From Reichenbachiella sp. 5M10 (lineage in GTDB: Bacteria; Bacteroidota; Bacteroidia; Cytophagales; Cyclobacteriaceae), in NCBI RefSeq assembly GCF_002742335.1, contig NZ_MDGR01000007.1:2298501-2362500 (forward strand): a stretch of DNA of 64,000 nt, written 5' to 3'. The position numbers and the translations under genes are program-made. Under the pieces are notes generated by a model. That model ran no database searches, was not told the origin of the DNA, and worked only from the letters and a program-made list of their open reading frames with translations. Shown piece after piece: positions 28,244-37,107 of the stretch (its first letter is position 1; each line of letters begins with the position of its first letter).

Positions 28244-29545
28244 CTATGAAAAGTATTTTTTGATATGTGGTCCCTTGGTGGCAAAGCCTCGACGACCCAA
28301 GAATTTTTCCTTCATCATGATAGGCAGAGTGAAGCCTTGAAAAAGAATCGAACAGACCACCACCACATAGGTCATAGTGATCATGAGTTCTTTGCCCGCA
28401 AAATCTCCCAAAGCCAAAATCAAGGCAATCGGCAAACCTCCCCTGAATGCCCCCCAAGTCATCACCGACACGGTATCCTTATCAAACGACACGGTCATCG
28501 ACATGATCTTGACTGGTATAAAAATACTCAACCATCGGCCAAACAGCACAATATTGACGGCCAGAAACCCCATGGCAAACCAATCCATCCGCCACTCGAT
28601 GACGAGCATTTCCAAACCCATCAATACAAAGAGCATGACAGCCATGGTTTGCTCCATCAAGTTCCAAAACTTGTAAACATAGGCATTGACTACTCCCTTT
28701 GCATCGGGATTCTTTTGATCGACACGACCGAGATTACCTATCATCAATCCCATGATGAGGGCCACAAGTTTGGAGTAGATCGCAAAGTATTCCGAAATAA
28801 ATGATCCAACCATCACCAATGCGATAGTAATCAACACCTCGATATGCATTTCGTCATTGTCGATATAGTTGAGAATCAAGTATCCAATGTAGCCCATCCC
28901 GATACCAATCCCTACACCACCCAAGATCTCGATGGATACGACACGAGTCACCTCTGTAAAAATCATATCGTGCCCTTCTGAGACCATCATGACATGGTAA
29001 AGAACAAAAGCCAACACCACCGAAAAAGCTCCGTTGAAAAGTGACTCTCCCTCCACTTTCGTTTCCAGTTTTTTGGGCAAATAGAAGTTGCCCGTGATAT
29101 TGGCAGACGAAATAGGATCAGTAGATGAAATGACCGCACCAAAAACCAAGCTGTACATGTAACTCACTCCCAGTCCTAGCTGATGAAGAACAACGTAGAG
29201 AATCGAACCAATCACAAAAGTTGAGATCAAGGCACTGACGATCGACAACAAAATCACTGTCAATTTGAGCGAACCGAGTTTCTTCATGTTCATCTTAAGA
29301 CCTCCTGCAAATAGAATCACACTGATCACAATCTGGTTGAGGACATCTCGAAAATCAAAAGCCTTGACATGTTCGGCGATGTGATATTCGGGAAACATAT
29401 GTCCCAGCACCATCACTGTCAGTGACAGCAACAAGGTCAAAATCATCAACCCAACAGAAGTAGGCATCTTGAGATAAAAGGTGTTTAAAAAAATAAACAA
29501 ACCGGACAGGAAGATCAGGAAAGCAACGACATCAAATAAGTGCAT
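28244..29545 (-). CDS. CPA1-family cation:proton antiporter (NhaP-like) with altered ND motif
   Basis: A 433-residue inner-membrane protein with about 12-13 helices. It keeps several CPA1 hallmarks: ISSTDPISSANI (140-150), the EGESLFN segment (165-171), and WGAFRGGLPIALIL with the conserved Arg in the late helix. In characterised NhaP antiporters EGESLFN is followed by Asp, the ion-binding residue of the ND motif. Here residue 172 is Gly (codon GGA). The protein may use another acidic residue, work as a different kind of exchanger, or be impaired. A palindrome lies 73 bases upstream of the start. The overall family is secure; Na+/H+ exchange is not. Confidence 0.85.
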   Translation of the reverse strand: MHLFDVVAFLIFLSGLFIFLNTFYLKMPTSVGLMILTLLLSLTVMVLGHMFPEYHIAEHVKAFDFRDVLNQIVISVILFAGGLKMNMKKLGSLKLTVILLSIVSALISTFVIGSILYVVLHQLGLGVSYMYSLVFGAVISSTDPISSANITGNFYLPKKLETKVEGESLFNGAFSVVLAFVLYHVMMVSEGHDMIFTEVTRVVSIEILGGVGIGIGMGYIGYLILNYIDNDEMHIEVLITIALVMVGSFISEYFAIYSKLVALIMGLMIGNLGRVDQKNPDAKGVVNAYVYKFWNLMEQTMAVMLFVLMGLEMLVIEWRMDWFAMGFLAVNIVLFGRWLSIFIPVKIMSMTVSFDKDTVSVMTWGAFRGGLPIALILALGDFAGKELMITMTYVVVVCSILFQGFTLPIMMKEKFLGRRGFATKGPHIKKYFS

Positions 29546-29563
29546 AATGTTTCATTTTTCTTA

Positions 29564-29634
29564 CAATGATAGCCCCCTCACCCCTCAATAGTAATCTGAG
29601 AATAACGGTAAATAATCCTCCGTATTAATACGGA
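29564..29634 (-). promoter_or_regulatory. antiporter promoter region with TCCGTAT-type palindrome
   Basis: TCCGTATTAATACGGA (29619-29634) is a perfect 16-base palindrome sharing its core with the one at 24149-24172. Reading the minus strand, TATCATTG (29564-29571) is a one-mismatch -7 box 18 bases before the ATG. The palindrome sits about 48 bases further upstream, a usual position for an activator. No TTTG lies at -33 spacing. Confidence 0.45.
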
Positions 29635-29642
29635 ACAAAATC

Positions 29643-29673
29643 AAAAAAAGCACTTTAAACTGTTTAAACAGCT
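29643..29673 (-). terminator. probable terminator for the esterase gene
   Basis: On the minus strand, AGC pairs with GCT outside and TTTAAA with TTTAAA inside around a CAG loop, followed by seven T (A run 29643-29649). The stem is AT-rich, so moderately weak. The perfect 12-base palindrome CTGTTTAAACAG (29660-29671) overlaps it. Confidence 0.45.
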
Positions 29674-29757
29674 ATTTGATCACTCCTCCAAATCTGGCAA
29701 TTCAGACAAGATACTGTATCACCATGAGCTACCAACGTCGAGATGAACGATGAGTGC

Positions 29758-30549
29758 TCATCGAGTGATCCCTTGTAGTGCGTCGAAGACCAATTGAGCG
29801 ACAGCTTGCGCTCCCTCTGGTTGAAAGTGTGTATTGTCACTCTTACCTTCTGGGTAATTGCCGTATTGTCCTGCAGACAAATTCATAAAATAATTCTCCG
29901 TGACATACACTTTTCCTTTGCTACTGAAAGCATCCATGGACAGTTGGTTGAGATCGATCAGCTCCACTCCATATTCAGCAGCGACATCTTTGGCTGCCTG
30001 AGGGTAATCGCCATGTACGTTTTCGAGGTGTTCGTTTTCCCACGGATAATTGCGCGCGACGGGTGTCAAAACGACCGGAATAGCACCTTTGGCAAGTGTC
30101 TGACTGATATACAAGCGCAAAAACTCCTTGTAGCCTTCTACATCCACGTAGCGTTCCGTTTTATCAACTGCTGCATCGTTGTGACCAAATTGCATCAGTA
30201 CCACATCCTCCTGTTGCAGACTTTCGTACACGCCACGCCACCTTCCCTCTTGGAAAAAAGTCCGCGTGCTTCGTCCCCCACGGGCTCGATCATCTATCCT
30301 GACACTATCCGCGGAGATCAGTCCACGCACTAGCGACAAGCTATCTGAGACAAAAAAAGGCTGAAACACCTGCCCCCACCCCGTGAGGGGATACCGTGTA
30401 GTCATGTAATCCCCCTCGTAGAGATTATAATCCGCCATGGTCGAGTCCCCAATGAGGTAGACCGTCACAGTTTTGGGTTGACGTACCGCAGCGGTCAAAC
30501 CCAATACCAATACAATTAGAAGCAAGGAAAGTTTCAATTTTACATTCAT
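29758..30549 (-). CDS. SGNH-hydrolase, rhamnogalacturonan-acetylesterase-like
   Basis: A 263-residue exported esterase. After an N-terminal signal or anchor (about 4-22) come the four SGNH blocks: nucleophile Ser36 in LIGDSTMAD, the Gly block GGRSTRTF (91-98), Asn124 in FGHND, and Asp238/His241 in SDNTHF. This layout matches rhamnogalacturonan acetylesterases, which remove acetyl groups from pectin or other polysaccharides. No polysaccharide lyase or SusCD pair is adjacent, so the natural substrate may differ. The ATG at 30549 is preferred to a GTG seven codons earlier because it starts the signal sequence. Confidence 0.82.
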   Translation of the reverse strand: MNVKLKLSLLLIVLVLGLTAAVRQPKTVTVYLIGDSTMADYNLYEGDYMTTRYPLTGWGQVFQPFFVSDSLSLVRGLISADSVRIDDRARGGRSTRTFFQEGRWRGVYESLQQEDVVLMQFGHNDAAVDKTERYVDVEGYKEFLRLYISQTLAKGAIPVVLTPVARNYPWENEHLENVHGDYPQAAKDVAAEYGVELIDLNQLSMDAFSSKGKVYVTENYFMNLSAGQYGNYPEGKSDNTHFQPEGAQAVAQLVFDALQGITR

Positions 30550-30603
30550 ATCCGTAGAATTTATATCCACTAAGGTAGATGAGTATCTTCGGATGGGCTA
30601 TTC

Positions 30604-30656
30604 AAAAAAACACGTGCATGTATTCAATTTTTATTCTTGAATTCACACACGTGTTT
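30604..30656 (-). terminator. terminator after the GNAT/carbon-nitrogen hydrolase gene
   Basis: AAACACGTG (30608-30616) pairs with CACGTGTTT (30648-30656), with an inner ATTCAA/TTGAAT pairing. The A run at 30604-30610 is the T tract on the minus strand. Confidence 0.65.
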
Positions 30657-30677
30657 AGCGATAATTTTACAGCTCCC

Positions 30678-32201
30678 TTATTTCAGTTTCAGATCAAACA
30701 CATCCTTTCGTCTGTCGCGCAAGTTGCGCACACTACCAAACTGATTGAGCTCTCTTAGGAGATCGATATCGACATCTGCGATCAAAATCATCTCTGTATT
30801 GGCGGTTGCTTCTGCCTTGATGCCATTGGCTGGAAACGAAAAGTCACAGGGTGTAAACACCATAGACTGAGCATACTGAATATCCATGTTGTGCACCTTG
30901 GGCAAGTTGCCTACACTTCCTGCAATAGCGACATAGCATTCGTTTTCGATGGCTCGTGCTTGGGCACAATGCCTCACCCGTGAGTAGCCGTTTTGTGTAT
31001 CGGTCAAAAACGGCACAAACAAGATGTCCATTCCCTGATCTGCAAGAATGCGACTTAGTTCTGGAAACTCTGAGTCATAGCAGATCAAAATGCCAATTTT
31101 CCCACAGTCTGTATCAAAAGTCCTCAACTGACTCCCACCTTGCATACCCCAAACCTTCGCTTCATCAGGCGTGACGTGCAGCTTTTCATAGCGTTCTGTA
31201 CTTCCGTCTCGTTTGCAGAGATATCCTACATTGTAGAGCAAATCGTTCTTTATCTCGGGCATACTGCCTGTAATCACGTTGATATTGTAGGATATTGCCA
31301 ACTCCGAAAATCTCTCAACGATTTTCTCAGTATGCTTAGACAACTCGCGAATCGCTTCTGATTCAGAGAGATGGTTGTTTTCCGCCATGAGCGGGGCATT
31401 AAAAAACTCAGGAAACAAGGCAAAGTCCGAGCGATACCCAGATACTGCGTCAATGAAGTATTCTGCTTGCTGCATCACCTCCTCTAGGTTTTTGTATGGA
31501 CGCATCTGCCACTGAATCAATCCCAGTCGTACGATTTTCTTTTGAGAAGTCGCGACCTTGGATTTTTTTTCATAGTAGATATTGTCCCATTCAAGAAGCA
31601 CAGCAAATTCATTGGAATCCTCATCTCCTTCGAGATAACCTTTGAGGATTTTCGAGGGGTGAAAATCATTCGATATCTGAAAATTCAAGACAGGGTCTTG
31701 AATCTCTTTGCGCTTCACCTTCTCGATGTACTGTTTGGGAGAAAGCTCCTTGGCATACTTATGATAGTTGGGGATACGTCCCCCAAACACGATACTTCTC
31801 AGGTTGAGCCGTTCGCAGAGTTCTTTGCGGTAATCATATAGCCTGCGCCCCAACCGTAAGCCCCTAAACTCTGATTTGATGAATACATCGATCCCGTACA
31901 GTACATCTCCCTTACTCGTGTGCGTCTTGAACGAATAATCGTCCGTAATCTCTCTATACGTATGATGCTCATCAAACTTGTCATAATTGACGATGATCGA
32001 TAATGCACAACCAGCCAAATGCCCGTTGACCTTGATGACCACCTGTCCTTCTGGAAACTTATTGATAAGAATCTTGATATGCTCTTCTTGCCAATATGAA
32101 TTGGGCAAGTTGGAATAGGCCTCTATCATGGCCCGTTTCAGTTCCTGATAATCGTCAAGTGTGAGGTATTGCAGCTCTACATTTTCTATGGCTTGTTTCA
32201 T
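30678..32201 (-). CDS. bifunctional GNAT acetyltransferase / carbon-nitrogen hydrolase
   Basis: A 507-residue two-domain protein. Residues about 10-160 are a GNAT-type acetyltransferase (DVFIKSEFRGLRLGRRLYDY carries the acetyl-CoA loop). Residues about 223-500 are a nitrilase-superfamily hydrolase with the complete triad: Glu265 in FPEFF, Lys340 in YEKLHVTPDE and Cys374 in ILICYDSEFPE. This fused architecture is well known in Bacteroidota and some Proteobacteria, but its substrate is not established. Hydrolysis of an N-acyl or amide compound coupled to re-acetylation is a guess. It lies 90 bases upstream of, and in the same direction as, a terminator-bounded unit of its own. Confidence 0.9.
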   Translation of the reverse strand: MKQAIENVELQYLTLDDYQELKRAMIEAYSNLPNSYWQEEHIKILINKFPEGQVVIKVNGHLAGCALSIIVNYDKFDEHHTYREITDDYSFKTHTSKGDVLYGIDVFIKSEFRGLRLGRRLYDYRKELCERLNLRSIVFGGRIPNYHKYAKELSPKQYIEKVKRKEIQDPVLNFQISNDFHPSKILKGYLEGDEDSNEFAVLLEWDNIYYEKKSKVATSQKKIVRLGLIQWQMRPYKNLEEVMQQAEYFIDAVSGYRSDFALFPEFFNAPLMAENNHLSESEAIRELSKHTEKIVERFSELAISYNINVITGSMPEIKNDLLYNVGYLCKRDGSTERYEKLHVTPDEAKVWGMQGGSQLRTFDTDCGKIGILICYDSEFPELSRILADQGMDILFVPFLTDTQNGYSRVRHCAQARAIENECYVAIAGSVGNLPKVHNMDIQYAQSMVFTPCDFSFPANGIKAEATANTEMILIADVDIDLLRELNQFGSVRNLRDRRKDVFDLKLK

Positions 32202-32291
32202 ACAATCAATGGCTAATATGCGTCCAAGCGAAGTTACGTGGAAGCCGCAGTATTGTTGAGCCTTTTGATAGAAATTGATCCAAGATTTATA

Positions 32292-33290
32292 CTACAATTT
32301 TTCTTGGATTTCAATTAGGATTTCGTGCGACCGTATTTTGGCTGCATGATCATATATGTGCGACACTACCATGAGCTCATCCACCTGAGTCGCCTGCACA
32401 AACTCCTCTAAATCTCGTGCTACTCCTGTAGCATCTCCTACAAAACTATAGGTCAAAAACTGCTGCAAAACCGACTCAAATTCAGTAGGCAAGACAAACC
32501 CTGGGTCGGGAGCTTGCAACGGTCTACGGTCTCTAGTCAAAATCCCCATAAATACCTTCTGCATAGAAGTAGCGATCAGTTGTGCCTCTTCGGTACGATC
32601 CGCTGCGATGACATTGACACAAGCCATGGCATAGGGCTCGCTCAAGTACTCTGAGGGTTTGAAACTATCACGGTAGATTTTGAGTGCCTGATGCAATTGT
32701 GTCGGGGAAAAATGACTTGCAAAAGCGTAAGGCAAACCAAAAGAGGCCGCCAAATGTGCACTATCTGTACTTGAGCCTAAAATCCACATAGGCACATCTA
32801 CTCCTTCGCCTGGTATGGCCCTCACTTGACCATGCTGGTTATCGATAGAAAAGTAGTTTTGCAACTCTCTCACTGATTGAGGAAACTTGTAAGCCGCCTG
32901 GTCATCTCGCTGTAGGGCTGCTGCGGTGTGCTGATCCGTTCCTGGCGCTCTACCAAGTCCTAAATCAATCCGGTCTGGATACAAAGACGCCAAAGTCCCA
33001 AACTGCTCTGCCACCATCAGCGGCGCATGATTGGGCAGCATGATTCCCCCAGACCCTACCCGAATCGAAGATGTACCTCCTGCTATGTGACCGATCAGCA
33101 CCGAAGTAGCCGAACTCGCAATACTCGGCATATTGTGATGCTCTGCAAGCCAATACCGATGATACCCTAATTGCTCGGCGCGCTGCGCTATATCCAATCC
33201 CAAACGGAACGAATCGGCTGGTCCATACCCCTCTCGGATCACGGCCAAATCCAAAACAGACAAGGGAATTTTTTTGAAGCTTTTACTCAT
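32292..33290 (-). CDS. LLM-class (luciferase-like) flavin-dependent oxidoreductase
   Basis: A 332-residue TIM-barrel flavoenzyme of the luciferase-like monooxygenase class, closest in pattern to the YhbW group. Blocks seen are [52 protein letters not shown] and [13 protein letters not shown] near 115-130. [15 protein letters not shown] block follows. Such enzymes use reduced FMN from a partner reductase; the substrate is unknown and light emission is not implied. The ATG at 33290 is preferred; the frame is open 17 codons further, but that extension is not family-like. No partner reductase is adjacent. Confidence 0.9.
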   Translation of the reverse strand: MSKSFKKIPLSVLDLAVIREGYGPADSFRLGLDIAQRAEQLGYHRYWLAEHHNMPSIASSATSVLIGHIAGGTSSIRVGSGGIMLPNHAPLMVAEQFGTLASLYPDRIDLGLGRAPGTDQHTAAALQRDDQAAYKFPQSVRELQNYFSIDNQHGQVRAIPGEGVDVPMWILGSSTDSAHLAASFGLPYAFASHFSPTQLHQALKIYRDSFKPSEYLSEPYAMACVNVIAADRTEEAQLIATSMQKVFMGILTRDRRPLQAPDPGFVLPTEFESVLQQFLTYSFVGDATGVARDLEEFVQATQVDELMVVSHIYDHAAKIRSHEILIEIQEKL

Positions 33291-33457
33291 GAAATGTATC
33301 TGTATAAACGAAAAGAAATGTAAGAATAAAGGTGACCCCACATGCAGCCACCTAACTACATACTGCTATCTTTCAAAAAAGTTTTACCAATCTCGATCCA
33401 GTCTCCCTAGCTCCATACACACTGGCCAATTTTTCATACGACCAGTTAGTAGCCAAT

Positions 33458-33507
33458 AAAAAAGGTGCGTCCATCCACCTGATTCAGGAAGGATTAACGC
33501 ACCTTTT
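33458..33507 (-). terminator. terminator after the 69-residue gene
   Basis: AAAGGTGCGT (from about 33461) pairs with ACGCACCTTTT (33497-33507) around a 26-base loop that contains a weak inner stem. The A run at 33458-33463 is the minus-strand T tract. Sequence 33291-33457 holds no gene. Confidence 0.65.
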
Positions 33508-33549
33508 GTCTATATAGAGTGGACAAGGTGTAGCCAGCGGCCCCTTGCT

Positions 33550-33759
33550 TCAGTTGACTACCGAGTTGACCAACATCTCTGCTGCGATCATTCGTTCTTC
33601 GTTGTTGAGCTCATGCCCTTTCGCATTTTCAAGCAAAGCCATCATTTCTTCTCGGTTACCGAGTGGGAGGATCTCTTCTCTTTCATCAATTTCACCTACC
33701 CATTTGACGATGTTGTGGATCGCCAATCTTTCTATTTCTCTATTTGTTGTCACATTCAT
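33550..33759 (-). CDS. small hypothetical protein
   Basis: A 69-residue acidic, largely helical protein. It begins MNVTTNREIERLAIHNIVKW and contains EREEILPLGNREEMMALLENA and NNEERMIAAEMLVNS. There is no signal peptide, cysteine or known motif. It is flanked by its own terminator downstream and by a divergent region shared with slyD, which supports a real gene. I do not recognise a family. The helical, charged character would suit a small cytoplasmic regulator or adaptor, but that is speculation. Confidence 0.55.
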   Translation of the reverse strand: MNVTTNREIERLAIHNIVKWVGEIDEREEILPLGNREEMMALLENAKGHELNNEERMIAAEMLVNSVVN

Positions 33760-33830
33760 GGTATTTATTATTTAAGTCAGTGATTAATACGTGAGGCAGT
33801 TACCAAGAGATGTGCCAGACCCCATAGGTA

Positions 33831-33859
33831 TTATGCCCATTTTGCACATGAGGGCATAA
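33831..33859. repeat. inverted repeat in the slyD upstream region
   Basis: TTATGCCC (33831-33838) and GGGCATAA (33852-33859) form a perfect 8-bp inverted repeat with a 13-base spacer. It lies between divergent start codons 148 bases apart. It could be an operator for slyD or the small gene, or an RNA hairpin. TAACTTCG (33896-33903) nearby is a one-mismatch -7 box for slyD. Confidence 0.4.
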
Positions 33860-33907
33860 AAACTCATTTTGGAAGGTATTTGTAGCCAAAGAGCCTAACT
33901 TCGCGTC

Positions 33908-34414
33908 ATGAAAATTTCAAAAAATTCAGTGGTAACGATCACTTACCAATTAAAAGAGAGTAACAAAGAAGGTGAAATCATCCAAGAAGTCGACAACAAG
34001 GAGCCATTCGTATTCCTGTTCGGTGCAAATCAAGTATTGCCACAATTCGAAGAAAACCTTATCGACCAAGAAATAGGTGCTAGCTTTGAGTTTGGCATCA
34101 AGAGTGAAGACGGATACGGAGACCCCAATCCTGATGCAATCGTTGACCTACCCATCAATATCTTCCAAGGAGAAGACGGCAAAATTGCTGACGCAGTGCA
34201 AGTAGGAACCTTCCTACCTATGAACGACCAAGAAGGCAATCCCATGCAAGGGCTCGTATTAGAGATCAATGAAGAAAATGTGAAAATGGACTTCAATCAC
34301 CCAATGGCTGGCGTTGACCTTTATTTCACTGGCGAAGTGATCGAAGTGAGAGAAGCAACAGCCGAAGAGCTAGATCACGGTCACGTACACGGTGAGGGTG
34401 GACACCAACACTAA
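33908..34414 (+). CDS. slyD: SlyD-like FKBP-type peptidyl-prolyl isomerase
   Basis: A 168-residue cytoplasmic prolyl isomerase and chaperone. The FKBP half has VVTITYQLKES, FLFGANQVLPQFEENLIDQEIG and the returning HPMAGVDLYFTGEVIEVREA strand pair. The inserted chaperone flap lies between them (about 75-125). The short His-rich tail HGHVHGEGGHQH could bind nickel or zinc, as in E. coli SlyD, although it is much shorter and lacks the cysteines. A terminator follows directly. No hydrogenase or urease genes are nearby. Confidence 0.92.
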   Translation: MKISKNSVVTITYQLKESNKEGEIIQEVDNKEPFVFLFGANQVLPQFEENLIDQEIGASFEFGIKSEDGYGDPNPDAIVDLPINIFQGEDGKIADAVQVGTFLPMNDQEGNPMQGLVLEINEENVKMDFNHPMAGVDLYFTGEVIEVREATAEELDHGHVHGEGGHQH

Positions 34415-34442
34415 GCACATAGATCAAACGATATTTCATACA

Positions 34443-34471
34443 ACGCTACTCCTTTCGAGTGGCGTTTTTTT
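34443..34471 (+). terminator. Rho-independent terminator after slyD
   Basis: ACGCTACTC (34443-34451) pairs with GAGTGGCGT (34457-34465, one G-T pair) around a five-base loop, followed by a run of T. The remaining 150 bases before hrpB show no gene. Confidence 0.85.
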
Positions 34472-34620
34472 ATCTCACTACAAGCTGCACCATCAACTGA
34501 CATCACTCCAGCGCCAGCCCATCGATCCCATCACAACTCTCCATCGCACTCTTCCTAAGAGTTGTTACCTTTTGTACCCCAGTCTGTGTAATTTCGCAGC
34601 TTCATAGCTAAGCGAACAAC

Positions 34621-37104
34621 ATGTCTTTTGACCCATACCAAATCGACCTCCCCATCACAGAGGTCATAGCCCCTACCCAGCAGCACCTTGCTCAAGAAAA
34701 CACCCTCATCGTACATGCACCTCCAGGAGCAGGCAAGAGTACCTTGCTACCACTTGCACTGCTAGAAGAGTCGTGGCTCACAGGCAAAAAAATCATCATG
34801 CTAGAGCCAAGACGACTCGCCGCACGCTCCATCGCTGTACGCATGTCGGAGCTGATCGGGGAGCCTGTCGGCAAAACAGTAGGCTACCGCATTCGATTTG
34901 ACAACAAAGTCAGTGAACACACCAAGATCGAAGTAGTCACGGAGGGTATCCTCACGCGTATGCTACACAGTGACAATGCCATCGAAGATGTGGCCTTGGT
35001 GATTTTCGATGAATTTCACGAGCGCAGTATCCATGCGGATGTAGCACTTGCTCTCTGTCGCGAAGCACAAAACGTGCTACGCCCAGATCTCAAGATCATG
35101 ATCATGTCCGCTACGCTCAACACCACCGAACTCACAGAGCTACTCCAAGCCCCTCTCGTGGAGAGTAAAGGCCGGCAATACCCTGTTGAAGTTTACTATG
35201 AAGACCAGCAGGACGAATGGATGATGGCCGAGCTCGCCGCACGAGTCATCAGCAAAGCAACCAAAAAACACGAGGGAGATGTACTTGCTTTTTTCCCTGG
35301 ACAGGGAGAAATCATGAAGTGTGAAGAAATCCTCCGCAAAGACATGCGGGATTTTGCCATCCTGCCCCTCTATGGTTCTTTGCCACACGGCAAACAGATG
35401 GCCGCCATCCTGCCCAACCGAGATGGCAAACGCAAGATCGTCCTAGCCACCTCCATTGCTGAGACAAGCTTGACCATCGAAGGCATCAAAATCGTCGTAG
35501 ATACGGGCTTTGGACGTACATCCAAGTTTGACATCAAATCCGGGCTGTCCAAACTCGAAACGGTACACATCAGCCAAGACTCTGCCGATCAACGCGCGGG
35601 ACGTGCAGGACGACTCAGTCCCGGCGTCTGCTACCGCATGTGGAGCAAAGCCACACAAGATCGGCTCCAAAAGCACCTCACCCCAGAGATCATGGAAGCC
35701 GATCTCGCCAACCTCGTACTCGACATGGCGCAGTGGGGTATCAGCAACATCCACGAGATGACTTGGCTCACACCTCCTCCTAAAGCCGCAGTCCTCCAGG
35801 CCCAAGACCTTCTGCATCAGCTCGAAGCACTCCAAGATAACAAGATCACTGACCATGGCAAACGTCTCCATGAGCTACCCTGCCATCCGCGGATCGCACA
35901 CATGCTACTCATGGCAGAAGAACAAGAGCTAGTACCTCTCGCCTGTGATATTGCGGCACTCCTAGACGAGCGTGATCCACTCGGGCGTGAAGCTGGTACG
36001 GACATCAACGAACGCATCAACGTCCTACGAAGATTACGTGGAGAAAACCGTCTAAGTAGGAAGTTTTCCCGTATCGAAAAAATCGCCAACCAATATCGAC
36101 AGCTCTTTGATCTAGAAGCACAGAATGAACCTCACGACTCCTATGAGACCGGTATATTGCTCTCCTACGCCTATCCTGAACGTATCGCATTTGCCCGACC
36201 AGGCAACAATGCGCAGTTTCAGTTATCCAATGGAAAATATGCCATGCTCGGTCACCGCGACGATCTAGCCAATGAACCTTGGCTAGCCATAGCGCACATG
36301 GATGCTCGTGACGGCATGGGCAAGATATTCATGGCATCACCGCTCAACCCGAGAGATCTGATGCCTCTCGTCAAGGAAAAGGAAATCATCACATGGGACA
36401 CGCGCCAAGGGGGATTGATCGCCTCTCTGGACATGCGTATAGGAAGCATCACTTTGCGCTCTACTCCCCTGCCAGATCCCGACGAGTCTCGCCTAGTAGA
36501 AGCGATCTGCGACGCACTCAAAAAAGAAGGTGAACGCCTCCTCAACTGGGATGAAAGCGTAACCCAATGGCAAAATCGTGTACTCAGTCTACGCAAATGG
36601 AACCCTAGCCAAGCATGGCCTGACGTCAGTACACCTACCCTACTCGTCACCACCCACGAATGGCTCGCACCCTACCTCGATGGCATCAAAAAACCCGAGG
36701 CACTCAAAAAAATAGATTTAAAATTGGTACTAAAGCATTCGTTGGACTATGCACTCCAGGGCAAACTCGACACACTGGCACCCATGAAGATCAGTGTACC
36801 AAGTGGTTCGCAGATCAAATTGGACTATGCTGCTGATGGCAGTGCACCGATATTGGCAGTACGCCTACAGGAGGTGTTTGGGCTGGCTGACACACCTAAA
36901 ATTAACGAGGGGAAAACCAGTGTCTTGATGCATCTATTGTCTCCCGGATACAAGCCTGTGCAGATCACAGGTGACCTCAATAGTTTCTGGAACAACGCCT
37001 ACTTCGACGTACGCAAAGACCTCAGAGGCCGCTACCCTAAACACGTCTGGCCCGAAGACCCATGGCAAGAACAGGCCATACGTGGAGTCAAACGAAAAAA
37101 ATAG
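34621..37104 (+). CDS. hrpB: ATP-dependent helicase HrpB
   Basis: An 827-residue DExH-box helicase of the HrpB family. It has Walker A APPGAGKST (33-41), the DEFH box (130-133), motif III SAT, and the C-terminal RecA-like motifs TSIAETSLTIEGI and QRAGRAGRLSPGVCYR. The HrpB-specific C-terminal domain ends near FDVRKDLRGRYPKHVWPEDP. Members are widespread in bacteria but the substrate (RNA or DNA) is poorly defined. The gene is convergent with the lipase gene, leaving only three bases between stops. No terminator fits there. Confidence 0.93.
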   Translation: MSFDPYQIDLPITEVIAPTQQHLAQENTLIVHAPPGAGKSTLLPLALLEESWLTGKKIIMLEPRRLAARSIAVRMSELIGEPVGKTVGYRIRFDNKVSEHTKIEVVTEGILTRMLHSDNAIEDVALVIFDEFHERSIHADVALALCREAQNVLRPDLKIMIMSATLNTTELTELLQAPLVESKGRQYPVEVYYEDQQDEWMMAELAARVISKATKKHEGDVLAFFPGQGEIMKCEEILRKDMRDFAILPLYGSLPHGKQMAAILPNRDGKRKIVLATSIAETSLTIEGIKIVVDTGFGRTSKFDIKSGLSKLETVHISQDSADQRAGRAGRLSPGVCYRMWSKATQDRLQKHLTPEIMEADLANLVLDMAQWGISNIHEMTWLTPPPKAAVLQAQDLLHQLEALQDNKITDHGKRLHELPCHPRIAHMLLMAEEQELVPLACDIAALLDERDPLGREAGTDINERINVLRRLRGENRLSRKFSRIEKIANQYRQLFDLEAQNEPHDSYETGILLSYAYPERIAFARPGNNAQFQLSNGKYAMLGHRDDLANEPWLAIAHMDARDGMGKIFMASPLNPRDLMPLVKEKEIITWDTRQGGLIASLDMRIGSITLRSTPLPDPDESRLVEAICDALKKEGERLLNWDESVTQWQNRVLSLRKWNPSQAWPDVSTPTLLVTTHEWLAPYLDGIKKPEALKKIDLKLVLKHSLDYALQGKLDTLAPMKISVPSGSQIKLDYAADGSAPILAVRLQEVFGLADTPKINEGKTSVLMHLLSPGYKPVQITGDLNSFWNNAYFDVRKDLRGRYPKHVWPEDPWQEQAIRGVKRKK

Positions 37105-37107
37105 CCG

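Noticed and set aside
28265-28804. A 179-codon plus-strand frame
   Set aside because: Antisense to the antiporter gene; composition rich in His and Gln from reverse reading.
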